DNA of 16,139 bases from Eubacteriales bacterium (GTDB lineage: Bacteria; Bacillota; Clostridia; Christensenellales; SZUA-584): assembly GCA_028711205.1 (NCBI GenBank), contig JAQTSP010000025.1:1-16139 (forward strand). The letters are read 5' to 3'. The translations under genes were made by a program, and so were the position numbers. Positions 6,629 through 14,194 of this stretch are shown piece by piece (within the stretch, counting starts at the first letter, position 1; each line of letters opens with the position of its first letter). The notes under the pieces are model-generated. The model worked only from the letters and a program-made list of their open reading frames with translations, made no database searches and was not told the DNA's origin.

Positions 6629-7294
6629 ATGATGCAGGCTTTTACACGCAATTATGAAGACAACAGCACCGAAGCGGGGTTCCAGTTCACATTTTATTGT
6701 GACGTCTGTGAAGACGGTTTCCGTTCTTCGTTCATAGAATCCCAGACCTACAAGAAGGGAAACCTCTTTAAAGGCTTGTCACGCGGCGTCAGCGCGGCAG
6801 CCGGTTTGTTCGGCGGCCTTGGAGGCCTGTCGTACGCGGCGCACGCCGGGGAAAGCGTACTCTCCGAGCGCTTCAACGGCATGTCCCCCGACTGGCACAA
6901 GGAACACGAGAACGCGTTCGCGGCGGCGCAGAACGAATCAAAACAGCATTACCACCGCTGCCACAAATGCCACAAATGGGTCTGTGACACGTGCTGGAAC
7001 GACGAGGCCGGGCTTTGCGCCGAATGTGCGCCCCGCGTCAATGTCGAGATCGCGGCCGCAAGAGCAGACAAAATGAAACGCGACATCTGGGATAAAGCCG
7101 ACCAGACACAGGTATTCCACGGCGATATCGAGCAGAAAGCCACGTTCTGCCCGAACTGCGGGAAGCCGGCGGGGCAAAGCAAATTCTGCACCAGCTGCGG
7201 CACGAGCCTCGGGCTTAACGTCTGCCCGAAATGCGGCGCGGAAAACGATCAGAGTGTACGTTTCTGCGGTGAATGCGGCACAAAGTTAAAATAA
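6629..7294 (+). CDS. Multi-zinc-ribbon protein with central glycine-rich hydrophobic segment
   Basis: The 221-aa protein starts 3 nt after the previous stop, behind a perfect AGGAGG (6614-6619). An N-terminal CxxC at 24/27 is followed by a Gly/Ala-rich hydrophobic stretch at about 53-74. Next comes a Cys/His cluster at 107-133 (CHKC, CDTC, CAEC), which looks like a B-box- or ribbon-like fold. The C-terminal ~55 residues hold two classic zinc ribbons (CPNC/CTSC and CPKC/CGEC). The N-terminal CxxC could pair with part of the central cluster, the glycine-rich loop being inserted between them. I do not know its function. It is the last gene of the 5107-7294 operon. Confidence 0.85.
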   Translation: MMQAFTRNYEDNSTEAGFQFTFYCDVCEDGFRSSFIESQTYKKGNLFKGLSRGVSAAAGLFGGLGGLSYAAHAGESVLSERFNGMSPDWHKEHENAFAAAQNESKQHYHRCHKCHKWVCDTCWNDEAGLCAECAPRVNVEIAAARADKMKRDIWDKADQTQVFHGDIEQKATFCPNCGKPAGQSKFCTSCGTSLGLNVCPKCGAENDQSVRFCGECGTKLK

Positions 7295-7311
7295 GCCGCC
7301 CAAATACGGTT

Positions 7312-9342
7312 TTACAGCCCAAGCTCCTTCTTAAGCTCTATACTTGTATGTATCGGACGCTTGCACGTGAAGTTCTCACAGACGTATGCCGAAAAAGCTG
7401 CGTCTGTTTTATATTGCGCAAGCTCAGGGAACACCTTATCCATTTCCGCGCTCTTGTCATAATAGATAACGGTGGTGAACGGCAGATATGCGTGATTTAT
7501 TGCCATATATGCATCCATCGTGTTCTGGTTGTCCCTGTCCGAGGCAATCACCACCTGCCGATGCGGCATGGTATACGTCATCATTGCCGAAAGAAAATGC
7601 ATATGCGCCCCGGGCGATAAGTCCGCTTTTGGCACGAACCCTTTTATTGCATTGTCCAGTGTTTTTTTGATATCGGCATCGCCTTTCAAATTAAAAAGCC
7701 TGACAAGGCACATAACCGCACTGGAATTACCGGACGGCATCGCACCGTCATAGTCGTCGCGCGGGCGCATGAAAAGCGCTTCATCTCCTTTTGGGGTCAT
7801 ATAAAACCTTTTTTCCGCTTCGTCCCAGAACAAACGGATCATATCCTTAACCAGCGATACTGCTTTGTCAATATATCCCATTTCAAGCGTCGCCGTATAG
7901 AGAGCTATCAGCGCGTTTGCGGCATTCGCGTAGTCTGCCAAAAAAGCTTTTGAGCGCCTTCCGTCCTTGTATGTGCCGTATAGCGTGCCGTCTTTGCCGG
8001 TCATTTCGGACAGTATAAAATCCGCCGCGTTCCGTGCGGCTGCAATATATACCGGTTCGTCAAAAAACACTCCCGCGAACACGAGCGCCTCGATCGCAAG
8101 GCCGTTCCATGAGGCAGATATCTTCTCGTCCCGAAATGGCCGCACTCTCTTATCCCTCATACTATACAGTTTTTTTATCACCGCCGTTTCAAGCTCCCCG
8201 CCCTCTAAGCGTGCATCGATCAGGTTGAGTATGTTTTTACCTTCAAAATTACCGCCATTTTTCACACCATAACGCGCCTCAAGAAAGCACAGCTCGTCTT
8301 CGGTCAACTCATTTTTGAGTTCCCTGTAATCCCAGACATAGTATTTGCCTTCCACACCTTCCGAGTCCGCATCCTCGGCGGAATAGAACCCGCCATCTGG
8401 CGATCTCATATCGCGCAGCAAATACGTTGCGATCTTTTGTGCCACACCGTGGTATTCTGCGTTGCCTGTCGCAGCATATGCGTCGGTATAGGCAAGAAGC
8501 AGCATCGCGTTGTCATAGAGCATCTTCTCAAAATGAGGCACAAGCCATTTGCTGTCCGTCGAATACCGAGAAAACCCGTATCCTATGTGATCAAATATGC
8601 CGCCGCGGTACATGTGCCCGAGCGTTTTCTCCACCATCAAAAGTGCGTCTTTTTTATCATATGCCTTCCAATAATGAAGAAGATACAGCAGGTAATGCGG
8701 CGTCGGGAACTTTGGGCTGACCGAAAATCCGCCGTATTCGCCGTCAAATAAACTGCTGATATACTCATATGCTTTGTTCAATATCTTGCGGCTGTCCGCC
8801 GCCACGTCCGCGCGCGTTTCATCCGTTTGATCAAAGAATACCCGTATCTTCTCACGGTTCTGTGTCAGGCTGCCTCTGTCCTTTTGCCACATCACCATCA
8901 CCTTCGCGAGCAGTTCGATCAGCCCCATTCTGCCGTAGGCCGTATTTTTCGGCAGATAAGTACCCGCGAAAAACGGCATTTTATCCGCACTCATGATAAC
9001 AGTGAGCGGCCATCCGCCGCTGCCCGTCAACGCCTGGCAAACGCTCATGTACACCTCGTCGATGTCCGGGCGCTCTTCCCGATCCACCTTGACGGACACA
9101 AAACCGGCGTTCAAAATCTGTGCCACCTCTTTGTCCTCAAAGCTCTCGTGCGCCATCACATGGCACCAGTGACAGGTCGAATACCCGATGGACAGGAACA
9201 CAGGCCTGTCCTCTCGCCTTGCTTTCTCGAACGCCTCGTCGCCCCAGGGATACCAATCGACGGGATTATGGGCGTGCTGAAGAAGATAGGGAGATGTTTC
9301 GTTAAGCAATTTATTGGGAACTCTTTTTTTATCAGCAGGCAT
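7312..9342 (-). CDS. YyaL/DUF255-type thioredoxin domain-containing protein
   Basis: The 676-aa protein belongs to the YyaL/SPATA20 family: an N-terminal thioredoxin-like DUF255 domain followed by a six-hairpin glycosidase-like (alpha/alpha toroid) region. The hallmark N-terminus is present (PNKLLNETSPYLLQHAHNPVDWYPW at about 9-33), as are 'SIGYSTCHWCHVMAHESFED' with a CHWC redox motif at 57-60, and 'FGGFSVSPKFPTPH'-like and 'PHFEKMLYDNAMLLLAY' segments further on. Length is normal for the family. The ATG at 9342 is preferred over GTG 9351 and ATG 9348, because AAGGTGA covers those and has correct spacing only to 9342. The function of the family is not settled. It converges on the zinc-ribbon operon with only 17 nt between the stops. 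Confidence 0.93.
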   Translation of the reverse strand: MPADKKRVPNKLLNETSPYLLQHAHNPVDWYPWGDEAFEKARREDRPVFLSIGYSTCHWCHVMAHESFEDKEVAQILNAGFVSVKVDREERPDIDEVYMSVCQALTGSGGWPLTVIMSADKMPFFAGTYLPKNTAYGRMGLIELLAKVMVMWQKDRGSLTQNREKIRVFFDQTDETRADVAADSRKILNKAYEYISSLFDGEYGGFSVSPKFPTPHYLLYLLHYWKAYDKKDALLMVEKTLGHMYRGGIFDHIGYGFSRYSTDSKWLVPHFEKMLYDNAMLLLAYTDAYAATGNAEYHGVAQKIATYLLRDMRSPDGGFYSAEDADSEGVEGKYYVWDYRELKNELTEDELCFLEARYGVKNGGNFEGKNILNLIDARLEGGELETAVIKKLYSMRDKRVRPFRDEKISASWNGLAIEALVFAGVFFDEPVYIAAARNAADFILSEMTGKDGTLYGTYKDGRRSKAFLADYANAANALIALYTATLEMGYIDKAVSLVKDMIRLFWDEAEKRFYMTPKGDEALFMRPRDDYDGAMPSGNSSAVMCLVRLFNLKGDADIKKTLDNAIKGFVPKADLSPGAHMHFLSAMMTYTMPHRQVVIASDRDNQNTMDAYMAINHAYLPFTTVIYYDKSAEMDKVFPELAQYKTDAAFSAYVCENFTCKRPIHTSIELKKELGL

Positions 9343-9551
9343 TGGCATCACCTTTTTTCTTTATAAAATGCTGTTTTTATTCTACCCCAAATATAATAAG
9401 GATACCAGAAAAGTCCGGCTTATTTTCAGCATCGCTTAAAACGATCATAAACCATAGCCAAATTCCTGATGACGCCACAAAATTCAAATACCCCGCCGAA
9501 ATCTTGATGGCGTTTCAATGTAACAGAACAGATCGTTTTCACTTGTTAGAA

Positions 9552-9577
9552 AAGCGGGAAGATTACGCTTCCCGCTT
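9552..9577 (-). terminator. Terminator hairpin at the end of the minus-strand operon
   Basis: A perfect 10-bp inverted repeat (9552-9561 with 9568-9577, core GCGGGAAG/CTTCCCGC) has a 6-nt loop. Reading on the minus strand, the stem is followed by TTTTCT, a short T-tract. On the plus strand no T-tract follows. It lies about 205 nt downstream of the SDR stop codon and 6 nt after the stop of the hydrophobic remnant at 9584. Confidence 0.7.
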
Positions 9578-9583
9578 CAAACA

Positions 9584-9746
9584 TTATGATATGCTTTTTA
9601 TCCTTCTCATTATCATATAAACCGTCACACCTGCACCAGCAATACCGATGGGCAGTCACCGCAGTTCTTGCCGTTTTTTGACTGGTCTTGATGGTTCGTG
9701 TTGTCATTTGTCCCATGATGAGGGCGTCGTATGTGCTGTTGGTCAC
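9584..9746 (-). pseudogene. Possible decayed 3' end of a membrane or surface-anchored protein
   Basis: On the minus strand a 23-codon stretch (9655-9584) reads LPIGIAGAGVTVYMIMRRIK plus three residues and a stop. This is a hydrophobic segment followed by a basic tail, like the C-terminal anchor of Firmicute surface proteins. It is cut off upstream by an in-frame TGA at 9658-9656. Another frame just upstream reads a polar Asn/Gln/Lys-rich stretch (DNTNHQDQSKNGKN), typical of the linker before such anchors. The strong hairpin at 9577-9552 follows the stop directly, as it would behind a real gene end. This may be a frameshifted remnant, or chance; a 66-codon frame from a GTG at 9746 has no ribosome binding site. 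Confidence 0.25.
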
Positions 9747-9782
9747 TGTGCAAACGTACGGCCGTCGGTTCTCGTTAGAAAA

Positions 9783-10547
9783 TTATTTGGCCAGATATCC
9801 GCCGTCAACCGGCAGCGTGACAGCGCTGACATAGTCCGACGCCGCGGAAGCAAGAAATACGATCGAGCCGGCGAGATCCTCAGGTTCACCCCAGCGGCCC
9901 ATAGGCAGGCGGCTGTTGATGATCCGCATCCTTTCCGGGTCTTTGAGCAGGAAATCGTTGAGCGGCGTATTCATATAGCCTGGCGCGATGGCGTTGACGG
10001 TAATGTTATCCGCAGCCAGTTCGTTGGAGAGTGACTTGGTCAGCTGAACGATGGCACCCTTGGACGCAGGATACGCATAGGAACGCATACCGCCAAAGAA
10101 TGCCAGCATGGAAGCGATGTTGATGATTTTGCCGTATTTGTTCTTGCGCATCTCCGCCGCTGCCAGCTTGCATAGCTCGAACACGGCCGTGAGATTGACT
10201 TCTATGGTCAGATCCCATTTGCTCATGGGGAAATCCTCCAGCGGTGCAGCACCTGCAACGCCTGCGCTGTTGACCAGTATGGTCAGCTTGCCGCCCAGCA
10301 GTTTCACGCATTCGCGGAAGGCCCGCGGCAGATCTTCGCGGTTGGCAAGGTCGCCGGTGACACCGAAGACAGGGTTTCCGGTTTCCGCCTGTATCTGTGC
10401 GGCAACATCGTGCACGCTTGGCGAAAGATCGAGGAGCGCGACCGTGGCGCCCGCAAAACTCAAGCCGCGGGCCATGCTTTTGCCCAGGCCGGACGCTCCG
10501 CCTGTGACAAGAGCGGTACGGCCGTTTAAATCAAACATATTCAACAT
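9783..10547 (-). CDS. SDR family NAD(P)-dependent oxidoreductase
   Basis: The 254-aa classical short-chain dehydrogenase has TGGASGLG at 15-22 (nucleotide binding) and Asp40 at the end of beta-2, suggesting NAD(H) preference. It also has NSAG at 93-96 in place of the common NNAG, Asn118, Ser146 and the catalytic YPASK (Tyr159, Lys163). It ends with the family motif 'VDGGYLAK'. It resembles gluconate 5-dehydrogenase/KduD-type sugar-acid dehydrogenases, but substrate cannot be assigned. The ATG at 10547 follows GGAGGA with a 7-nt spacer; the ATG at 10554 is too close. It is the last gene of the operon, 69 nt after an alpha-type hydro-lyase subunit, so it probably oxidises a hydroxy-acid made, or reduces a keto-acid used, by the hydro-lyases. 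Confidence 0.92.
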   Translation of the reverse strand: MLNMFDLNGRTALVTGGASGLGKSMARGLSFAGATVALLDLSPSVHDVAAQIQAETGNPVFGVTGDLANREDLPRAFRECVKLLGGKLTILVNSAGVAGAAPLEDFPMSKWDLTIEVNLTAVFELCKLAAAEMRKNKYGKIINIASMLAFFGGMRSYAYPASKGAIVQLTKSLSNELAADNITVNAIAPGYMNTPLNDFLLKDPERMRIINSRLPMGRWGEPEDLAGSIVFLASAASDYVSAVTLPVDGGYLAK

Positions 10548-10616
10548 ATTTCATTCCTCCATTAAAACAAATTATTTTCATGGCTATCATAAATTCCAAT
10601 ATTGCAGGTCTATATA

Positions 10617-11525
10617 CTATTTGAAATACGCAAGCGCGTCGGGATGGGATATATATTCCACTCTGCCGTCATTGTATATCCTCGCAGAAGCGTACCGGTC
10701 AGCCCAGCACTGGAAGGTCACCGTAATGGGCACGATGGACGTATGCGTGCCGGCAATCTCAATGTTCAACGCCAGCGCATAATTGTTGCCGCCGAAACCC
10801 ATGGGGCCAAGGCTTGTCTTATTAACCGCCTGGAGCATCTCGCGCTCCATTTCGGCGATCATCGGGTCGGGATGGTCTGCGCCGAAAGGAACCCTGAACA
10901 GGCCTTTTTTGGCATTATACGTCGATACGTCGGAGGTCCCGCCAATACCCAGGCTGACGATGACTGGCGGGCAGGCCTCTCCCATCGTATCTTCAACCAC
11001 GTCAAGCACCGCCCTCATTGCGGCCTTCCTGATATCCTCGCTGGTAAGGACCCATGCTGTGGCGGTATGTATCTCGGAGCCAAAGCCTTTTGTCGCAGCC
11101 GTTATATCCATGTAATCCGACTCGGGAACAATTTCCCAGTGCACGGCAGGTATACCCCAGCCTGTATTCGTCCCAAGGTTTTTAAACGTTATGGGGTGAA
11201 TGCAGTTTTGGCGAAGCGGCACTTCTTTTGTGGCTATTTTGGCCGCGTCCCAAAACGCGCGTATCGGGTCGCCGTCAAGCCTGACACCTGTGCCCAGATT
11301 GATAAAAAACAGCGGCAGACCGGTATCCTGGCAAATCGCCACCTTTTTGTCTTTGGAAAGCCCGATGTTTATTAAAATCGCATCCAGCTGTTTTATCGCA
11401 ATGGGTTCGGTCTCGTTGTCGCGGGCTTTTTTAAGCGCCTCCACCACTTCGTCCGGCAAATACATGGACGCCAGCTTCAATAGATTTAAAGATACTTCCT
11501 TTAACAGTTGTTCACTGATTGCCAA
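10617..11525 (-). CDS. Class I fumarase/L(+)-tartrate dehydratase-type hydro-lyase, alpha subunit (copy B)
   Basis: The 302-aa protein matches the N-terminal (alpha) half of iron-sulfur fumarases and tartrate dehydratases. It has 'ICQDTGLPLFF' with Cys65-Gln66-Asp67, 'PLRQNCIHPI' with Arg105, 'KGFGSE' at 146-151, 'CPPVIVSLGIGG' with Cys185, 'DHPDP' at 217-221 and 'FQCWADR' with Cys273. The three cysteines are the expected [4Fe-4S] ligands. The TTG at 11525 is chosen because GAGGGG lies 8 nt upstream and family similarity begins there; the longer frame from TTG 11588 overlaps the preceding stop and has no good ribosome binding site. It lies 59 nt after the beta subunit copy A. Its substrate may be fumarate, tartrate, mesaconate or another unsaturated or hydroxy diacid. 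Confidence 0.88.
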   Translation of the reverse strand: MAISEQLLKEVSLNLLKLASMYLPDEVVEALKKARDNETEPIAIKQLDAILINIGLSKDKKVAICQDTGLPLFFINLGTGVRLDGDPIRAFWDAAKIATKEVPLRQNCIHPITFKNLGTNTGWGIPAVHWEIVPESDYMDITAATKGFGSEIHTATAWVLTSEDIRKAAMRAVLDVVEDTMGEACPPVIVSLGIGGTSDVSTYNAKKGLFRVPFGADHPDPMIAEMEREMLQAVNKTSLGPMGFGGNNYALALNIEIAGTHTSIVPITVTFQCWADRYASARIYNDGRVEYISHPDALAYFK

Positions 11526-11584
11526 ATTAAATTCCCCTCTTTCGTCAAAGCGCCTTATTAAAATCGTGGCTTCCTGTATACAAC

Positions 11585-12208
11585 TCAATATAACTTCGTA
11601 TAATCAAAGTCCTCGGGTATGTTCAGGTATTCAAAGGCCTTCTTTTTGTTCTGTTTAAATATCTCGTCCATTGTATCGTAGTAATTGTCCCCGTTCGTAT
11701 CAATATCCACGAGGAACGGGCCGTAATCCGTACACTGCACAAGCCACGGCGCCTCTATGCTTCCCATTTCGTCCTTTAGGAATACATCCTTGATCTCGAT
11801 TTGCGAAAGGCCAAGATTGCTCGTCACGCCAATCATGGAAACATGGATGCAGCCATATTCTTTCATGGCCTGCTGCGTGGATTCTCCCATTGTCGCCTTA
11901 CCGATAATGCATTTCAAATTCCAGTTTTTTATTGATTTGGGCCCCCATTTCTCGAAGCGTATGCTTGTTGTGGGCCCAAACGATACTGCCTTCCACTTGC
12001 CGCCTTCTTTGATAACGACAGGCCCGCAATGGATTAATAGGTTTCTTCCCTTGAGCGAAAACGGAAATTCATGTCCCTGGTCAAAAATATAGCGCTGGAA
12101 CTTGGAACGCGTCGTAAAAGCCTCGCCTGTAAAGAAGACAATGTCCCCAATACGCAGTTTTCTTATTTCTTCGTCTTTTAAAGGAACCTGAAGATGATAT
12201 GTCGCCAT
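11585..12208 (-). CDS. Class I fumarase/tartrate dehydratase-type hydro-lyase, beta subunit (copy A)
   Basis: The 207-aa protein matches the C-terminal (beta) half of class I fumarases/tartrate dehydratases: 'RKLRIGDIVFFTG' at 16-28, 'HCGPVV' near 60-65, 'SFGPTTSIRFEKWG' with the conserved Thr-Thr and Arg, and 'IIGKATMGE' with the conserved Lys. The usual 'RDxxH' segment after the first domain strand reads RSKFQ here (residues 34-38), unlike the beta copy at 15463-16128 (RDMGH), so activity or substrate may differ. The ATG at 12208 follows GGGAGA, 3 nt after the alpha copy A stop, so it most likely pairs with that subunit. Confidence 0.88.
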   Translation of the reverse strand: MATYHLQVPLKDEEIRKLRIGDIVFFTGEAFTTRSKFQRYIFDQGHEFPFSLKGRNLLIHCGPVVIKEGGKWKAVSFGPTTSIRFEKWGPKSIKNWNLKCIIGKATMGESTQQAMKEYGCIHVSMIGVTSNLGLSQIEIKDVFLKDEMGSIEAPWLVQCTDYGPFLVDIDTNGDNYYDTMDEIFKQNKKKAFEYLNIPEDFDYTKLY

Positions 12209-12211
12209 GAT

Positions 12212-13129
12212 TTATCTCCCTTCAAACCAGTCGGGCACCAGTTTTATTTCAGTTGTGTTGTCGTCATTAATAACAGTCGTAGCCCTGCGCGTTATACAGC
12301 AACTGGCGCCCACTGAAACCGCAATGCCTCCGATATGTGAGAATGCATATTCGACATTCACGCAAAAAACCGACTGACTTCCTCCCAGTCCAAAACAGCC
12401 TATACCCAGCATGTTGATCGCTTTTTCCAGCCTTTCTTCCAGAGCCGCAATCTCCGGCTCGGGGTGCCGGCTGCCGATCGTACGCAGCGACGATGCCTCT
12501 TTTGCCAATTTCGCACTGATATCGGCTGTGCCGCCAACGCCGACGCCAATCAGAGACGGCGAACAGATCTTGCCTGCGCGGCACCCTGAAATGTAGGATT
12601 CAATCACAAATTTTTCAATGCCTTCAACGCCGTCGGCAAAACCAAGCACCTGGTATCTGGTGCCTCCGAAGCATTCCGAACCGCCGCCTTTTGATACATA
12701 GATCACTTCTATAGAACTGCCGGGAACGATGTGGTAGGTGAATGCGGGTACGTTGGCACCGACATTGTTTCCGGTATCATAACCCGTAATGGGGTGCTTG
12801 ACCGTCGCCCTCAGGTACGCGTCTTCCGTCGCTTTGGCGACCATTTTCCTGCAGCGGTCTTCCAGCCCCGACAGGCCGCCCTCAAGCTTTGCGTCCTCGC
12901 CCAGCTTAATAAAAAACAGCGGCCATCCTGTATCCGAACAGACAAGCAGTTTATTGTCGACGCCGAACTGCACGTTTTCATAAGTCGTTTCAAGCGCGAC
13001 TTTCCCCAGGCCTTCATGTTCTTTATCAAGTGCGTCGCGGAATGCTTTATCAATATCCGGTGCTATCGTCGTTGTCGCTCTTACAATCGTGTCATAGACA
13101 GCTTTGTCAAATGTTTTAAGCGTAATCAT
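12212..13129 (-). CDS. Class I fumarase/tartrate dehydratase-type hydro-lyase, alpha subunit (copy A)
   Basis: The 305-aa protein is a divergent alpha-type subunit. Cluster cysteines are seen at Cys64 ('LLVCSDTGWPLFF'), Cys189 ('ICSPSLIGVGVGG') and Cys277 ('ASCCITRR'). 'YLRATVKHPI' (Arg107), 'SKGGGSEC' and 'SRHPEPEIAALEE' match family positions. The usual Cys-Gln-Asp is Cys-Ser-Asp here (64-66), and the GFGSE motif is GGGSE, so its active site differs from copy B (10617-11525). The ATG at 13129 follows GAAAGG 7 nt upstream; the TTG at 13150 is rejected. The beta subunit copy A starts 3 nt after its stop, and the amidohydrolase gene ends 21 nt before its start. Confidence 0.88.
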   Translation of the reverse strand: MITLKTFDKAVYDTIVRATTTIAPDIDKAFRDALDKEHEGLGKVALETTYENVQFGVDNKLLVCSDTGWPLFFIKLGEDAKLEGGLSGLEDRCRKMVAKATEDAYLRATVKHPITGYDTGNNVGANVPAFTYHIVPGSSIEVIYVSKGGGSECFGGTRYQVLGFADGVEGIEKFVIESYISGCRAGKICSPSLIGVGVGGTADISAKLAKEASSLRTIGSRHPEPEIAALEERLEKAINMLGIGCFGLGGSQSVFCVNVEYAFSHIGGIAVSVGASCCITRRATTVINDDNTTEIKLVPDWFEGR

Positions 13130-13150
13130 GCCAATACCTTTCTTTCTCAA

Positions 13151-14131
13151 TCATTCGTAAAGTAATTTGCCGGGTGTTTTTCTCAGCATCGTCTTGATAT
13201 CGTCCTTGCTTACGCCCAACAGAAGCAGCGTCCGTAAGAAGAGCTCCATGCCGACCGCGGGAGAAGTCGTGCCAAGCTGGGAACATTCCGAACCGCCGAC
13301 GATTTTGTCAAAGCCAATCAGATCAAACAGTTTGAGTGTGCCGGGGATGTCTCCTTTTTGATATAAATTCGGGAATGACGTGTTATAAGTCACTTCCGCA
13401 TACGCGCCCATCTCCACCATCTGTGCAATCTGCTCCGGATCGGCGCGGTTGACGCTGCCCAGCGGATGGCTGAGCAGTATCTTTTTTACGCCCATATCGC
13501 TGGCCTTTTTAATGAGGACAAACCTCTCGTAAACGCTCTGATGCGAAAGCACCAGTATCAGATTATTGTCCCTGATGATTTCAAATATCAAAAGCAGTTC
13601 GGGCACGACCTCGCCGTCTTTTCCCAGCACGTCGATGCCGCCGCTTCTGCCCATGACTTTGTAGTAGTGCGATGCGTTGATGGACGGCATCCACACAAGC
13701 TTGCCCCCAAGATCCGCGCAAACCTCTACGATCGTGGGGTTGAGCCCGCCGGCGGCATAGTTCGGTACGACTCCGCCAACGACGTCCACAGGGCTTTTAT
13801 CGTTTTCCTCCGCCCATCTGTTGACACATTTCTGAACGAGCGGCGCCCGCACAAAGGACGGTATGGTATGCGTCTTATAGACAACCGCTTTCAATCCCTG
13901 CTTCGTCGCTTCCAGCGCAATCTCATCGTCATCATAAACCCGATTGCTGCCCGATTCCGGCCCTGCATGGATATGAAAATCGATGAGGCCTTCAAGAAGC
14001 CGGGATATCGATTCCTCTTTAAATATCAACTTATCCTTCGGCGAGTTGTTGAAAAGCAGGCTGAACTCTTCCCTCGTATCATGCAACCGTTTTTCATCAA
14101 GCGACGGTTCGTATATTTTATCGTCAGTCAT
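13151..14131 (-). CDS. DUF6282-type amidohydrolase-superfamily protein
   Basis: The 326-aa protein carries amidohydrolase TIM-barrel features: 'LIDFHIHAGPE' at 49-59 with metal-binding His53 and His55, 'VVYKTH' with Lys86 and His88, 'LSHQS' with His197, 'LLSHPLG' with His222, and 'VGGSECSQLG' at 278-287 near the position where the family usually has a metal-binding Asp. The first motif and the Lys-x-His fit the DUF6282 family, whose substrates are unknown. The ATG at 14131 is preferred over the ATG at 14140 because AGGAGG abuts the latter directly but is 9 nt from the former. It lies between the PreA-like gene and alpha subunit copy A in one operon, so it probably hydrolyses a ring or amide intermediate of the same pathway (inference). 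Confidence 0.82.
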   Translation of the reverse strand: MTDDKIYEPSLDEKRLHDTREEFSLLFNNSPKDKLIFKEESISRLLEGLIDFHIHAGPESGSNRVYDDDEIALEATKQGLKAVVYKTHTIPSFVRAPLVQKCVNRWAEENDKSPVDVVGGVVPNYAAGGLNPTIVEVCADLGGKLVWMPSINASHYYKVMGRSGGIDVLGKDGEVVPELLLIFEIIRDNNLILVLSHQSVYERFVLIKKASDMGVKKILLSHPLGSVNRADPEQIAQMVEMGAYAEVTYNTSFPNLYQKGDIPGTLKLFDLIGFDKIVGGSECSQLGTTSPAVGMELFLRTLLLLGVSKDDIKTMLRKTPGKLLYE

Positions 14132-14194
14132 TTCATTCATCCTCCTCGATACTGTATTGTATGGTTCCGCGCCATCTTGTTAAAAAATGCAGCA

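Larger units (their letters stand above)
9343..9782. other. Intergenic region without an intact gene (~440 bp)
   Basis: This region separates the YyaL-type gene from the downstream end of the minus-strand catabolic operon. It holds a TAGAAT (9384-9379, minus) that could be the -10 of the YyaL promoter but has no convincing -35, a strong hairpin at 9552-9577, and a possible decayed coding remnant at 9584-9746. I see nothing else in it. Confidence 0.6.

Noticed and set aside
7295..7311. Possible bidirectional terminator between the converging zinc-ribbon and YyaL-type genes
   Set aside because: Only a 3-bp CCG/CGG pairing is visible, too weak to call.
9466..9520. ACGCCA ... TGGCGT inverted repeat
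   Set aside because: Six-base arms with a loop of over 30 nt; expected by chance.
9546..9746. 66-codon minus-strand ORF between the YyaL-type gene and the SDR
   Set aside because: GTG start without ribosome binding site, composition unlike a real protein, and it runs through the terminator hairpin.
11526..11588. N-terminal extension of alpha subunit copy B from TTG 11588
   Set aside because: No ribosome binding site at 11588, overlap with the preceding stop, and the added residues do not resemble the family; TTG 11525 has GAGGGG at 8 nt.
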